From NCBI GenBank assembly GCA_016713825.1, contig JADJOJ010000007.1, forward strand, positions 744,001 to 808,000: a DNA stretch of 64,000 nt, in the 5' to 3' direction. This document shows positions 1 through 9,322 of the stretch, piece after piece; within the stretch, counting starts at the first letter, position 1, and each line of letters begins with the position of its first letter. Below the pieces are notes generated by a model. It was not told the origin of the DNA and did no database searches. It was given only the letters and a program-made list of their open reading frames with translations. This DNA comes from Candidatus Leptofilum gracile (GTDB lineage: Bacteria > Chloroflexota > Anaerolineae > Promineifilales > Promineifilaceae). Made by a program: the position numbers and the translations under genes.

Positions 1-3000
1 GCCAGCGGTCAGCTCGCTGAGCCAGATGTCGGCCTCGTCTTCCGCTTCGTCTTCGTCCAGCGGCGCTGCGTCCAGGCTGGCAAAGTCGCTGGTGTCGGAG
101 CGGGTTTCGGCTGAGGGAACGGCCGTATCTGGCAGCATATCTGTGGCCAACTCATCTAGCCAGGAAAGCTCCCCATCCCCGCCAAGGTCAGCCCAGGCAT
201 CGTCTTCCGCTTCGTTGCTGGCTGGGGGCAGGTCGGTCAGCGGCGCGGCTTCAGGCAGTGGCGCTGCTTCAAACAGCGAGGATTCTTCATACAGCTCGTC
301 TGGCTCAGCTGGGGTATCGCTGGTCAGCTCGTCCAGCCAATCCATGTTTTCCGTATCCATCGGCGCGGTGGTTTTGAGCGCCTCATCCGTATCCAGCTCT
401 TCGTTGAGCATATTTTCGGCCACGCTGGGCAGCTCGCCTACCGGGTCTTCTTGCTGGGCCGCCAGCTCTTCCAACCAGGACATCGCATCGTCCCAATCTT
501 CGGGCGTGCTGTCTAGCTCTTGTACCACTTCTGGGACAACGGGCAAGGCGTCGGGTTCGGCCGCTGTTTCTGGCTCTTCGGCTTCCGGCTCATCGGGGAG
601 GGTAAGCCAATCGAGCCCCGTCTCTTCGGCCATGTCGTACGCTTCGGTCTGCTCACGCAGGGAGCCGGTATCGGCTTCCAGCTGAGTGAGCCAGGTGGTG
701 TCTTCGGCAGAAATGGGGCCAACATCTTCAAAATCGAGGGCGTCATCCGCTTCTTCTGCCTCATCCCCGGCCATGCCAGAGAGAATTTCCGTAAGCGAGG
801 GTTCAACTGGTTCGCCAAAATCTGGCAGCTCTGGCCGGGAATCGATCATTTCTTCGCTGTAATCAATGCCGGCCAGGAGTTCAGTGAGGCCCAACTCATC
901 GGCGGCGGGTTCATCGAGGGCCATCGAATCAACGGCCGTTTCTACCCGACCATCCCGCTCATCTGTAATCTCATCTGGCCACAGGTTGGCCAACATGCCG
1001 GTTAAGCCCACCGCTTCTTCTGCTTCTTCGGGCGTTTCTAGCAGGTCAAAATCGTCATCGTCATCGGTCATGCTGGTGAGGTCAGCCAGCCAATCGTCGT
1101 CGTCTAACGGGTCGGTGGCGGCGTGGGGTTCTGGCGCTTCGGCCTCGTCCATGTTGGAGAACAGCGCCGTAAGGCTTACATTTTCCAGGTCCAGCTCAGC
1201 CAGGCTCAGGGCGTCGTCGCTTTCAGCTTCGGCCGTTTCGCCACCCAGGAAATCGCTCAGGTCATCGTCGTCTACCTCAGACAAAAAGCCAGAAAGGAAA
1301 TCATCTTCTTCGGATTCGGCCGTTTCTGGCAGCGCCTGGTCTAGCGAGAGGTTAGACAGCAAGCCAGTGAGGCCAACTTCTGACGGTTCTTCTTCGTTGT
1401 CGGTGGGGGTGGCCGTCTCTGCCTCAAAATCTGCGCCAAAATCAGCAAAATCAAAGCCATCGCTGGGGCTGTCGGCTGGGGTTTCATCCTCATCCAGCGC
1501 AAAGTCGCCCAGCAGATCGGCCAGGCTCCCATCGGCATCTTCATCCGCCCAATCTGCCAGAAGTGAATCCATATCATCCAGCGGCAGCGCCTCATCGTCG
1601 GCCATATCGATCTTGGAGAGCAGACCGGTTAACCCAACTGGCCCTGAATCTGGGGGCTCATCAGCCAAGGTGTCATCATCCAGGTCAGAAAGTGCGACGG
1701 GTTCTTGCAGCCAGTCGGGAATGTCGGCTGAACTGGAATCCCACTCATCTACCACTTCGACGCCAGCTTCTGGTTCAGAACCGGCAAGCCAGCTGGGCAT
1801 TCCTTCTGTGGCAATGGGGGGCTGACTGGGCACAGCCTCGTCGTCGTTGGTTAATTCGTTGAGCCAATCCAGGGCATCGAGTTCGGCGTCTTGATCGGCC
1901 GTTTCGGCTGGGTCTATCTGAGGTTCTTCAGGTTGTGGCTTTTCTTGGGGGTTGTTTTCACTGCTCATGGCGGTCTCCGCTTCTGAAGTGTCGAGTGAGT
2001 CTGTATAGAGCCAATCCGGGATGTCGCCGCTCTGTTCATCTTCCATGTCTGGGATCAGCAAGTTGGCGAATGATTCATCTTCTGAATTGGGAATATTCAT
2101 GATGGCATCCAGATCGGCGGCTGCCGACTCTAGCCAATCATCTGCATCGCTGAGGGCAGCCAGCTGCTCTGTACTGGCGACGATGTTCATTTCTTCATCT
2201 GTTTGGCTCGATGGGTCATCATCCCAGGCCAAGTTTTCATCAATGCCACCCTCGGTGAGGGCGTCGAGCCAATCATCGGCACCTCCCAGATCGGCCGTTT
2301 CGGTGAGGATGAGGGTGTGGGGTGCCTGCTCTGCGGGGTCTAGAACGGCCGTTGGCCCATACGCCTCTTCATCTTCATCTTCTTCTTCATCTTCATATTC
2401 GTATTCATCTTCTTCCCCATCGTCCCAGGCCTCGTTTAGCAGTTGATTGCCATCCAGCGGCTCGTCGGGGAGTTCGCTCAGCCAATCGAGCGCGTCGTCG
2501 AGTTCGGCCGCAGGTGCATCTTCCGTTGGGGCCAGTGCGTCGGTGGAATCGGCGGCTTCATCTGTGGGTGCCACATCTGGTACGGGTTCAGCCAGCCAAT
2601 CGAGCGCCTCATCGGGGTCTAGCTCTACGGCGTCTAACTCTTCACCCGCCATTTGCGACAACCAGAGTGGGGTTTTGGATTCCTTCACGACATGCGGGTC
2701 GCTCTCGATGGTCCAATCCATGAGCGTATCGTCCATCAGGTTGGTCGCATCGATCTGAAGATTTGAGCTGCCTTTTTTCTTGGGTGAGGCTGCTTGATCG
2801 GCGTCGGCAAGGTCATTGAGCCAGTCGTGGTCAGAATCAACGGCCGTATCGTCTGTGGGGGGAACGGCCGTATCATTCAACTCAGCAAACAGCTCTTCCG
2901 ACAATTGATCTTCATCAGCAAACCAATCCGCATCCTCAGAAGGGGTGGCCAGGCCAGATTGCGAGCTCAAATCCAGCGGCTGAAAACCAGATTCATCTTC

Positions 3001-4098
3001 TTCATTCGCTGTCCCACGCAGATCGGCCAACCAATCTGCATTTAGCTCGCCAGTAGAAAGATTAAACGTATCTTTCGCTTTTTCCTGGGAAAACCAATCC
3101 GTTTCACTGGTAATTTGCGCAGGCTCAGACTTTTCCAAATTGTCTGTTTCGCTGCCGATATCTGCCAGCCAATCGTAGCTGTGCATGCCACTTTCTGGCT
3201 CTAGCACCACCTGCCCAGGCCTGGCATCTGGGGCGGGTGAATCCTCAAATGTTACTTCACGCACCCAATCATCGGTTGGGGCTGGGGACCCCTGGCTAAC
3301 CACAGAACCGGTTTCTAAATATTCCAACGGGGCTTCTATGGGTAGGGTAAAAGCGCCATCGGTGATAAACGCCTGGCCAGGAATTGATTCTTTGTCTAAT
3401 GATTTTTGGGTTTGCCAGGTTAGCCCATGCAGCCGCTGTAAATATTTCTGGGCTTCAGGAATGCGCCCTGTGTGCAGCCAAATCTCGGCCAGGATCGCAT
3501 TGAGCACAATGCAGTTGGGCAGTTCTTCCAAAATTTTGAGGCACACTTCTTCTGCGTCGATGCGCTGGTCATCGCGCCAAAGCGCTTCGGCGAGCAAAAC
3601 CTGCAAATCCATGCGGTCTGGCTCTTCGGCCAAAACGCGGCGCAGCTCGGCAATGGCTTGCTGGTACAGCTCACCTTGCATATAAAGCCGGGCCAAAGCG
3701 CCTGCCGTCAGCGGGATAATGCCTGGGCGTATCTCTTTTTCTACCGCATAAAGCTGGCGAAGTTCGCCCTGAATGGCCACATTGTAAGGCTGAATTTCGT
3801 AGGCACGCTCTAAATGCCAAAGGGCCTGATCATACTGGCTTTGCTCTTTATAAATGATGGAAAGCCCCACATGGCTAATAAAATCATTGGGGTCGGCACC
3901 CAGAATGCGCAGGAAAAGGTCAGCCGCATCATAATCTTGCTTTTCCAACATCGCTTTACCCAGAACGCGGTAGGTGTCTATGTGGCGGGGGTAGTGGTGC
4001 AAAATATGGCGGCAGTGCTCGATGGCTTCAACCAAACGGTTGGCGTCGATGAGTTTTTCAACTTGCTCGACATATTCATGTAAGAGAATAGAAGTCAC
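1..4098 (-). CDS. Giant TPR protein with acidic, repeated DWL motifs (3' end outside window)
   Basis: An uninterrupted minus-strand frame of 1366 codons runs off the left edge. The start is a GTG at 4098 with GAGG six bases upstream; no in-frame ATG lies near. Residues about 1-230 are helical TPR-like repeats (for example EAIEHCRHILHHYPRHIDTY). The rest is highly acidic, low in complexity and probably disordered. It is studded with at least 15 short motifs of the form D/S-W-L-x-x-L/P (DWLADL, DWLNEL, DWLSEL, SWLDEL) and a second repeat, VGLTGLLSNL-like, seen about six times. No signal peptide or membrane segment is visible. TPRs usually bind other proteins; the DWL motifs could be linear docking peptides, perhaps for the same TPR domain, but this is inference. 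Function unknown. It is easily missed because the opposite strand reads as Ser-rich frames. Confidence 0.85.
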   Translation of the reverse strand, partial: MTSILLHEYVEQVEKLIDANRLVEAIEHCRHILHHYPRHIDTYRVLGKAMLEKQDYDAADLFLRILGADPNDFISHVGLSIIYKEQSQYDQALWHLERAYEIQPYNVAIQGELRQLYAVEKEIRPGIIPLTAGALARLYMQGELYQQAIAELRRVLAEEPDRMDLQVLLAEALWRDDQRIDAEEVCLKILEELPNCIVLNAILAEIWLHTGRIPEAQKYLQRLHGLTWQTQKSLDKESIPGQAFITDGAFTLPIEAPLEYLETGSVVSQGSPAPTDDWVREVTFEDSPAPDARPGQVVLEPESGMHSYDWLADIGSETDNLEKSEPAQITSETDWFSQEKAKDTFNLSTGELNADWLADLRGTANEEDESGFQPLDLSSQSGLATPSEDADWFADEDQLSEELFAELNDTAVPPTDDTAVDSDHDWLNDLADADQAASPKKKGSSNLQIDATNLMDDTLMDWTIESDPHVVKESKTPLWLSQMAGEELDAVELDPDEALDWLAEPVPDVAPTDEAADSTDALAPTEDAPAAELDDALDWLSELPDEPLDGNQLLNEAWDDGEEDEYEYEDEEEDEDEEAYGPTAVLDPAEQAPHTLILTETADLGGADDWLDALTEGGIDENLAWDDDPSSQTDEEMNIVASTEQLAALSDADDWLESAAADLDAIMNIPNSEDESFANLLIPDMEDEQSGDIPDWLYTDSLDTSEAETAMSSENNPQEKPQPEEPQIDPAETADQDAELDALDWLNELTNDDEAVPSQPPIATEGMPSWLAGSEPEAGVEVVDEWDSSSADIPDWLQEPVALSDLDDDTLADEPPDSGPVGLTGLLSKIDMADDEALPLDDMDSLLADWADEDADGSLADLLGDFALDEDETPADSPSDGFDFADFGADFEAETATPTDNEEEPSEVGLTGLLSNLSLDQALPETAESEEDDFLSGFLSEVDDDDLSDFLGGETAEAESDDALSLAELDLENVSLTALFSNMDEAEAPEPHAATDPLDDDDWLADLTSMTDDDDDFDLLETPEEAEEAVGLTGMLANLWPDEITDERDGRVETAVDSMALDEPAADELGLTELLAGIDYSEEMIDSRPELPDFGEPVEPSLTEILSGMAGDEAEEADDALDFEDVGPISAEDTTWLTQLEADTGSLREQTEAYDMAEETGLDWLTLPDEPEAEEPETAAEPDALPVVPEVVQELDSTPEDWDDAMSWLEELAAQQEDPVGELPSVAENMLNEELDTDEALKTTAPMDTENMDWLDELTSDTPAEPDELYEESSLFEAAPLPEAAPLTDLPPASNEAEDDAWADLGGDGELSWLDELATDMLPDTAVPSAETRSDTSDFASLDAAPLDEDEAEDEADIWLSELTAG

Positions 4099-4302
4099 GT
4101 TTTGCCTCAAAAAAGCTGCGAAAGAAAACGGTACGTCTGTTTCTTTCCGTTATGTAAAAACCAAGAAAAATTTATGAATACAAAAAGCGCAAGATTGGTT
4201 TTTACTTGAGCAAATCACAGAGAAAACGGTTTTTGCTTTTCAAACTACTTTCTATGATTTGCTTAGATAGTCCGTTTACATAAATATTATGCAAAGTTTC
4301 CC

Positions 4303-5340
4303 TTAATAAATCAAGTGATGACGTTTGAGCTGGTGCAAGAGGTGGGAGATATCTTGTTCTGGATGAGGCATGGTGCCTAGGGGATCGATGATATGGTCCT
4401 GACCCGTCAGGGCGAAAAATGTGTTGAGGATGCCGTAGGAAAGTGCCTGCACCTGGTAGCCACCTTCTAAAACGAAGAGGATACGGCCGTTTGTCAGCGT
4501 ATCGGCCAGCTCGACCAACAGTCGGGAAAGGTGAGCATACCCGCTCAGGCTGAGGCCAGCCATAGCCAGGGGGTCCTGCCAGTGGGCGTCGTACCCGGCA
4601 GAGACCAGAATGAGCTCTGGTTTAAATTGACGCGCCAGGGGCTGAACCAGTTCGGTGAAGATACGGCCGTAGCCCACATCCCCGACATTGGGCATCAGCG
4701 GCACGTTCACCGTGTAACCGTGCCCAAAACCGTTGCCCAGTTCCTCGAAACTGCCCGTGCCAGGGTAAAACATCTGCGGCAAAAACAGATGGGTAGAGAT
4801 AAACATCACCGAATCATCATCATAAAAAATATCTTGCGTGCCGTTGCCATGATGCACGTCAAAATCCAGGATGAGAATCCGCTTAACGCCATGCACCACC
4901 TGCGCCTGCCGGGCGGCCGCCGCCACGTTATTGAACAAACAGAAGCCGCTGATGCGGTTATGCTCGGCATGGTGCCCGGGGGGGCGCACCAGGGCAAAGC
5001 CATTTTGGGCTCGCCCGGTCATGATGTGGTCAACGGCCGTAATCGCAGCCCCCGCCGCCAGGCGAGCCAGATCGTAGCTTTGCGGCGTGGCGTAGGTATC
5101 CCCGTGGTCTAGCGCCCCACCCCCGGTGCTGGCCACTTCGCGAACCCGTTCAATGAGCGCGGGCGAATGCACCCGCCGCAGCTGCTGCACCGTGGCGGTT
5201 ACCGGTTCTAGCAAGCAGGTATCGGCCAACACGCCAGTTTGGTCCAGGAAGGGCAAAATTTGTTTAATGCGTCCCTCGTTTTCTGGGTGACCTGGTTTGT
5301 TATGGGCAATAGCGGGGACATAAACAACGGCAGTAGACAT
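4303..5340 (-). CDS. Histone deacetylase / acetoin-utilization family zinc deacetylase
   Basis: The 345-residue protein is a full-length member of the arginase-fold HDAC family, which removes acetyl groups from lysine or polyamines with a zinc ion. Visible family residues are the histidine pair in RPPGHHAEH (H123, H124), the zinc ligands in LDFDVHHGNG (D161, H163) and in SAGYDAH (D251), and the transition-state tyrosine in LEGGY (Y295). The ATG at 5340 has GGAG five bases upstream. A TATAAT box lies about 40 bases further upstream (5378-5383). In other bacteria relatives sit beside acetyl-CoA synthetase and can reverse its acetylation; an acs gene lies 4 kb away here, which is suggestive only. 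Substrate cannot be assigned from sequence. Confidence 0.9.
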   Translation of the reverse strand: MSTAVVYVPAIAHNKPGHPENEGRIKQILPFLDQTGVLADTCLLEPVTATVQQLRRVHSPALIERVREVASTGGGALDHGDTYATPQSYDLARLAAGAAITAVDHIMTGRAQNGFALVRPPGHHAEHNRISGFCLFNNVAAAARQAQVVHGVKRILILDFDVHHGNGTQDIFYDDDSVMFISTHLFLPQMFYPGTGSFEELGNGFGHGYTVNVPLMPNVGDVGYGRIFTELVQPLARQFKPELILVSAGYDAHWQDPLAMAGLSLSGYAHLSRLLVELADTLTNGRILFVLEGGYQVQALSYGILNTFFALTGQDHIIDPLGTMPHPEQDISHLLHQLKRHHLIY

Positions 5341-5412
5341 ACAAACTCCAAAAGTGGTAGCAAACCATGCGTGCCGAATTATAACGCATTCTGCTGTTTC
5401 GCGATAAGGTTC

Positions 5413-5452
5413 AGAAACAAAAAGGGGTACGGCCGTAAACGGCCGTACCCCT
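5413..5452 (-). terminator. Rho-independent terminator of hppA built from two ACGGCCGT octamers
   Basis: Perfect 14-bp arms, AGGGGTACGGCCGT (5423-5436) and its complement (5439-5452), are separated by two bases. Read on the minus strand they are followed by TTTTTGTTTC. The hairpin lies about 150 bases past the hppA stop and upstream of the deacetylase promoter. Each arm contains one copy of the iterated palindrome. Confidence 0.8.
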
Positions 5453-5508
5453 GTAAAACATCGTTACGCTTTCTAAACCGGCTCTTTGGGAATTCAGGGG
5501 GTTTACAG

Positions 5509-5574
5509 CCCGTGATGCGTGAAACGTGAAACGTGACCAGAGAGGCATCACGTTTCACGCATCACGTTTCACGC
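5509..5574. repeat. Intergenic imperfect palindrome of GTGAAACGTGA units
   Basis: Tandem copies of CGTGAAACGTGA on one side face tandem copies of TCACGTTTCACG on the other, making a long hairpin directly after the hppA stop. It has the same architecture (short tandem unit, then its inverse) as the other spacer repeats in this window, but a different unit. Confidence 0.7.
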
Positions 5575-5608
5575 CAGACCCCACGAAATCCTGAAGACCC
5601 TCTAAACC

Positions 5609-7865
5609 TTAAAACAGCAGGCTGATCAAACCAAAGCCGTTGCCAATCAGCACCACCAGGCCAGCCATCACCACAGAAACCATCGACATCAGCTTGATGA
5701 GAATGTTCAGCGAGGGGCCAGAGGTGTCTTTAAACGGATCGCCCACGGTGTCACCCACAACGGCCGCTTTGTGCGCTTCAGACCCCTTACCACCATGATG
5801 CCCTTCTTCGATGTACTTCTTGGCATTGTCCCAAGCGCCACCAGAATTGGCCATCATAATAGCCAAAGCAAATGCAGAAGAAAGCCCACCAGCCAGCAAA
5901 CCCAGCACGCCAGGCACACCCATCACCACCCCCACCACAATTGGCACAACAATGGCCAACAGCGACGGGTTTACCATCTCTTTGAGGGCGGCATCTGTAC
6001 TAATTTCTACACATCTGGCATATTCTGGCTTAACAGTGCCATCCAGAATGCCCGGATTTTCACGGAATTGGCGACGCACCTCTTCCACCATGGCAAAGGC
6101 AGAGCGGCCAACGGCGCTCATGGTCATGGCAGAGAAGTAGAAAGCAACCATTGCCCCAATAAACAGGCCCAAAAGAAACATGGGGTTGAGCGGGTGGGCA
6201 TGAAACGCTTCGATGAGTTCCGACATGGACATGGTAGCCACGTTGAGCACGCTGCCCGGCAAATTAACCACACCCTGGGCAATTAAGCTGGTGCGAATCG
6301 TTTCCAGGTAGGCGGCCAACAAAGCCAGGCCAGTGAGGGCAGCGGAGCCGATGGCAAACCCTTTACCCGTGGCTGCGGTGGTATTGCCTAGCGCATCTAG
6401 CTGGTCTGTGCGTTCACGCACTTTGGGGTCCAGGCCAGACATTTCGGCGTTGCCACCGGCGTTATCGGCGATGGGGCCGTAGGCATCGGTGGCCAGGGTA
6501 AGGCCCAGGGTAGCCAGCATACCAACGGCCGAAATACCCACGCCAAACAAGCCGTTGAGGGTGCTGTCTGCACCGCCAGAAACGTAGAAGGAAACGGCCG
6601 TACCCAACACCACAATCAACACCGGCATACCCGTGGAGCGCATCCCCACAGCCAGGCCATCAATAATGACCGTACCCGGCCCCGTATTGGCCTGGTACGC
6701 AATGCCCTGCGTGGGCTTGTATTCGGCAGAAGTGAAGTATTCCGTTACCCGACCGATAGAAATACCAACCAGCAAACCGGTAACCACCGAAACCCACACC
6801 TGCCACCAGCTGTGCTGCGACAAATTCAGCAGCATCAACAGCGGAATCGACAACAGCGCAATCAGGACAGAAGAAATTTGCACGGTGCCTTCTAGCTTCT
6901 TCATCAAATCCTGCATAGAAGCATCTTCTTTGGTACGAACCAAAAAGACACCAATAATCGACATGAGCACGCCTGTGCCAGCCAACATAAAGGGGGCGGC
7001 AAGGTAGGCCAGCTGCTCGGTCGCCGTGCCGCCCACAGCCACCACGGCAGACACACCCAAAGAAGCGGCCGCCAAAATAGAAGCTGCATAAGATTCGTAA
7101 AGGTCGGCCCCCATGCCCGCCACGTCGCCCACGTTGTCACCCACGTTGTCGGCGATGGTAGCCGGGTTGCGCGGATCATCTTCAGGGATACCGGCTTCTA
7201 CTTTACCAACCAGGTCGGCGCCCACATCGGCGGCTTTGGTGTAAATGCCCCCACCAACCCGGCCAAACAGCGCCATTGTAGAAGCGCCTACTGCGGCACT
7301 AAGCATAATGGTGGTAATTTTTGGAATGGCATCTGCTTCGGGGGAAAATGACAAACTTAAGCAGCAGGAACCAGATGGACATATCTAGCAGCGCAAAGCC
7401 AACCACGCTCATGCCCATCACAGCGCCGCCCCGGAAGGCAACCCGAAGGCCGTCGTTCAAGCTTTTGCTGGCGGCCCAAGCGGTACGTGCAGACGCATTG
7501 GTGGCGGTGCGCATACCAATGTACCCGGCTACACCAGAGAAAAAGCCGGCGGTGAGAAAGGCCACAGCGACCAACCACTCTTGGGCATCTAGCATGGCCA
7601 AAATAATAAACAAAACAAACAGGCCAATGAACACGCGCCCAACTGTACGCCACTGCGCTTGCAGGTAAGCCATAGCCCCTTCACGAATAGCCTGGGCAAT
7701 TTCTTTCATGGTGTCATTGCCTTCATCTTCTTTCATCATGTTGGTGTAGAAGTAGTAGGCAAAGATAAGGGCAACAACAGCACCGAATGGCGCAAGAAAC
7801 CAATAGATAGGCAATGATGCGTCTGAACTTTGTGCCGTAACGGAACTCAGTATCCTGACATCCAT
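5609..7865 (-). CDS. hppA: Membrane-bound ion-translocating pyrophosphatase (frameshifted in this sequence)
   Basis: Polytopic M-PPase of about 750 residues that hydrolyses cytoplasmic PPi and pumps H+ or Na+ outward. The pyrophosphate site is seen in DVGADLVGKVEAGIPEDDPR and DNVGDNVGDVAGMGADLYES. The segment GNTTAATGKGFAIGSA has Ala where potassium-independent enzymes have Lys, so this is the K+-dependent type. The reading frame changes near 7340-7344: removing one C from the minus-strand CCCCC run restores continuity (FVIFP then EADAIPKITTIML), so one base is probably extra through a sequence error. Start ATG at 7865 has AGGAGA upstream. It removes PPi made by enzymes such as the nearby acetyl-CoA synthetase. 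Confidence 0.93.
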
Positions 7866-8121
7866 AGATGAATCTCCTCTTCTGCGAATAATTCTAGATT
7901 GCGAGTTAGTTTAGTGGCCCAACAAGACGGGGTGCCCTCGTTACGGCCGTTTACGCAACAAAGCGGTCAGCGCCCACAGATAGTCCCTGCAAGCACTCAC
8001 CCGCTCCAATAAGTGTGAAATAAACTGTTGAAAGGTAAATTTTCCTCGGTGGAATGAGGTAAAGCTGGACGATTCTAACGAACGTCAGGGGGGCTGTCAA
8101 CTGTTTTGTGATTTTCAGAAC
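7866..8121. other. hppA upstream spacer without recognised gene
   Basis: About 250 bases upstream of hppA. I see the hppA ribosome binding site at its left end, one ACGGCCGT at about 7944 and no open reading frame with support. It presumably holds the hppA promoter, but no box pair is convincing. Confidence 0.5.
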
Positions 8122-8155
8122 AAAACAAAAGAGCCGGGCATCATACCCAGCTCTT
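8122..8155 (-). terminator. Rho-independent terminator for the 8182-8950 gene
   Basis: AAGAGC-c-GGG pairs with CCC-a-GCTCTT around a seven-base loop. On the minus strand the stem is followed by TTTTGTTTTGTTC, and it lies just past the stop at 8182. Confidence 0.75.
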
Positions 8156-8181
8156 GTAAGCCTATGCGAACTAAATACGGG

Positions 8182-8950
8182 CTAAAACAGGTTGGCCGAC
8201 CGCCACCAACGGTAATATTTGCTGCGCAGTTCATCACGCGGCGGCAGCGGGAAATAACGCAACCCGTTCATGTTTCCCAGATAAATACCGCTTTTGATCA
8301 TGCGGTAGGGAAATTCGGGCGACTGCACGCGGTTTACCATCTTGGTATGCATATTCTTTTCATTCACCTCCACCAAACATTCCCGCAAGTGGTGGATGAA
8401 GTTATAGGGCAAATCACGCACGGCCCCTTGTTCGGGGTCGGCGGCCAATTCGCCTAGCTGTAATTCCACAAAGCAGACAGCGGGCAGGTGAATGAGGCTT
8501 TCTGGGTCCTGGGTGAGGAAGGCGTGGAAATCGGCGGGGCCGAGGGTGCTCACCACCAGGGGGGTTTACCGGGGCAATTTCCTGGTACATGTGCAAATCG
8601 TTGCTGCTGGCAGGAATTTCATCAGAAGCATCCAGGCCGAGCGTTTCGCCGTACCCGGTGACGAGATAAAGGCGCCGCATGGCTTCTAGGGGCACATGCT
8701 CTAACACGCGGTACGTGGCAATGTAGACAGATCGTTTGGGACGGCCGTCTGGATGCGGCACGCAGCGTTCTAACCCTTGCTCAATCTGGAAAAACGGATG
8801 GCGAAAATCTGGGTCTAATTCCACAAAACTCGCCTGACCATGCAGCTTTTTGTGGGTGCCCACCGCGTAGTACGTACCAAATTCTTCTGGCGGCAGCATA
8901 GAGGCAATAAGCGCTTCAGGGACGAGGGACATATATAAATGAACGGTCAT
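8182..8950 (-). CDS. Unrecognised protein, about 255 residues (frameshifted)
   Basis: I do not recognise the family. Two overlapping minus-strand frames form one protein. The first ends ...YQEIAPVNP and the second continues LVVSTLGPADFHAFL once one C is removed from the CCCCCC run (8559-8564 on the + strand). The joined protein starts MTVHLYMSLVPEALI, has no membrane span, signal peptide or known motif, and ends in an aromatic tail, KYYRWWRSANLF. A start at 8950 is preceded by only a modest purine-rich stretch. A terminator hairpin follows the stop, which supports a real transcribed gene. The composition looks like that of an ordinary soluble protein. Confidence 0.65.
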
Positions 8951-9264
8951 AAGGTTACCAACTTCCTTTTCTTAAAAGTGGAGAACGGAAAGTTACTTTA
9001 AAACAACTGCAAAGATGCGCTTCCGTTTTCCTTATAAGTAAATGCCTTGGGGCCTTTGGCTTTTCAAGCAACTTTCCGGCATTTACTTAAGGGGGTAAGT
9101 CTAAATAATCTGGTGCCTATCTTCTATTTTTTAAGCTTTACACAGTAGTAACAATAAGCGGATTGTGCAGGTGATTATTGTCACGTATTAGCAATTATGG
9201 GGGAAACGGCCGTTTTTGCCACATCGATCATCTGTTTGGGCCAGGCGCAAAAATGATTAGGGTA
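8951..9264. other. AT-rich spacer, no gene seen
   Basis: About 310 bases between the acs terminator and the start of the 8182-8950 gene. It is richer in A+T than its surroundings and holds one ACGGCCGT near 9206. Its right half reads as plain spacer; the left end should contain the promoter of the leftward gene. Confidence 0.5.
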
Positions 9265-9299
9265 TAAAAAAAGGCTGGCGTTTGGGCAAACGCCAGCCT
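9265..9299 (-). terminator. Rho-independent terminator of acs
   Basis: Stem AGGCTGGCGTTTG / CAAACGCCAGCCT (9272-9299) with a short loop. On the minus strand it is followed by seven T residues, 24 bases past the acs stop. Confidence 0.9.
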
Positions 9300-9322
9300 C
9301 AATTCGTCCGCTCAAACCAACG

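Noticed and set aside
26..3685. Long + strand Ser-rich open frames across the first 3.7 kb
   Set aside because: They are the complement of the acidic, Asp/Glu/Leu/Trp-rich minus-strand protein. The minus frame is continuous for 1366 codons with a proper start and a TPR domain.
7335..7350. Programmed frameshifting in hppA
   Set aside because: TTTTCCCCC looks slippery, but other M-PPases are not frameshifted, and several unrelated genes here show the same homopolymer breaks.
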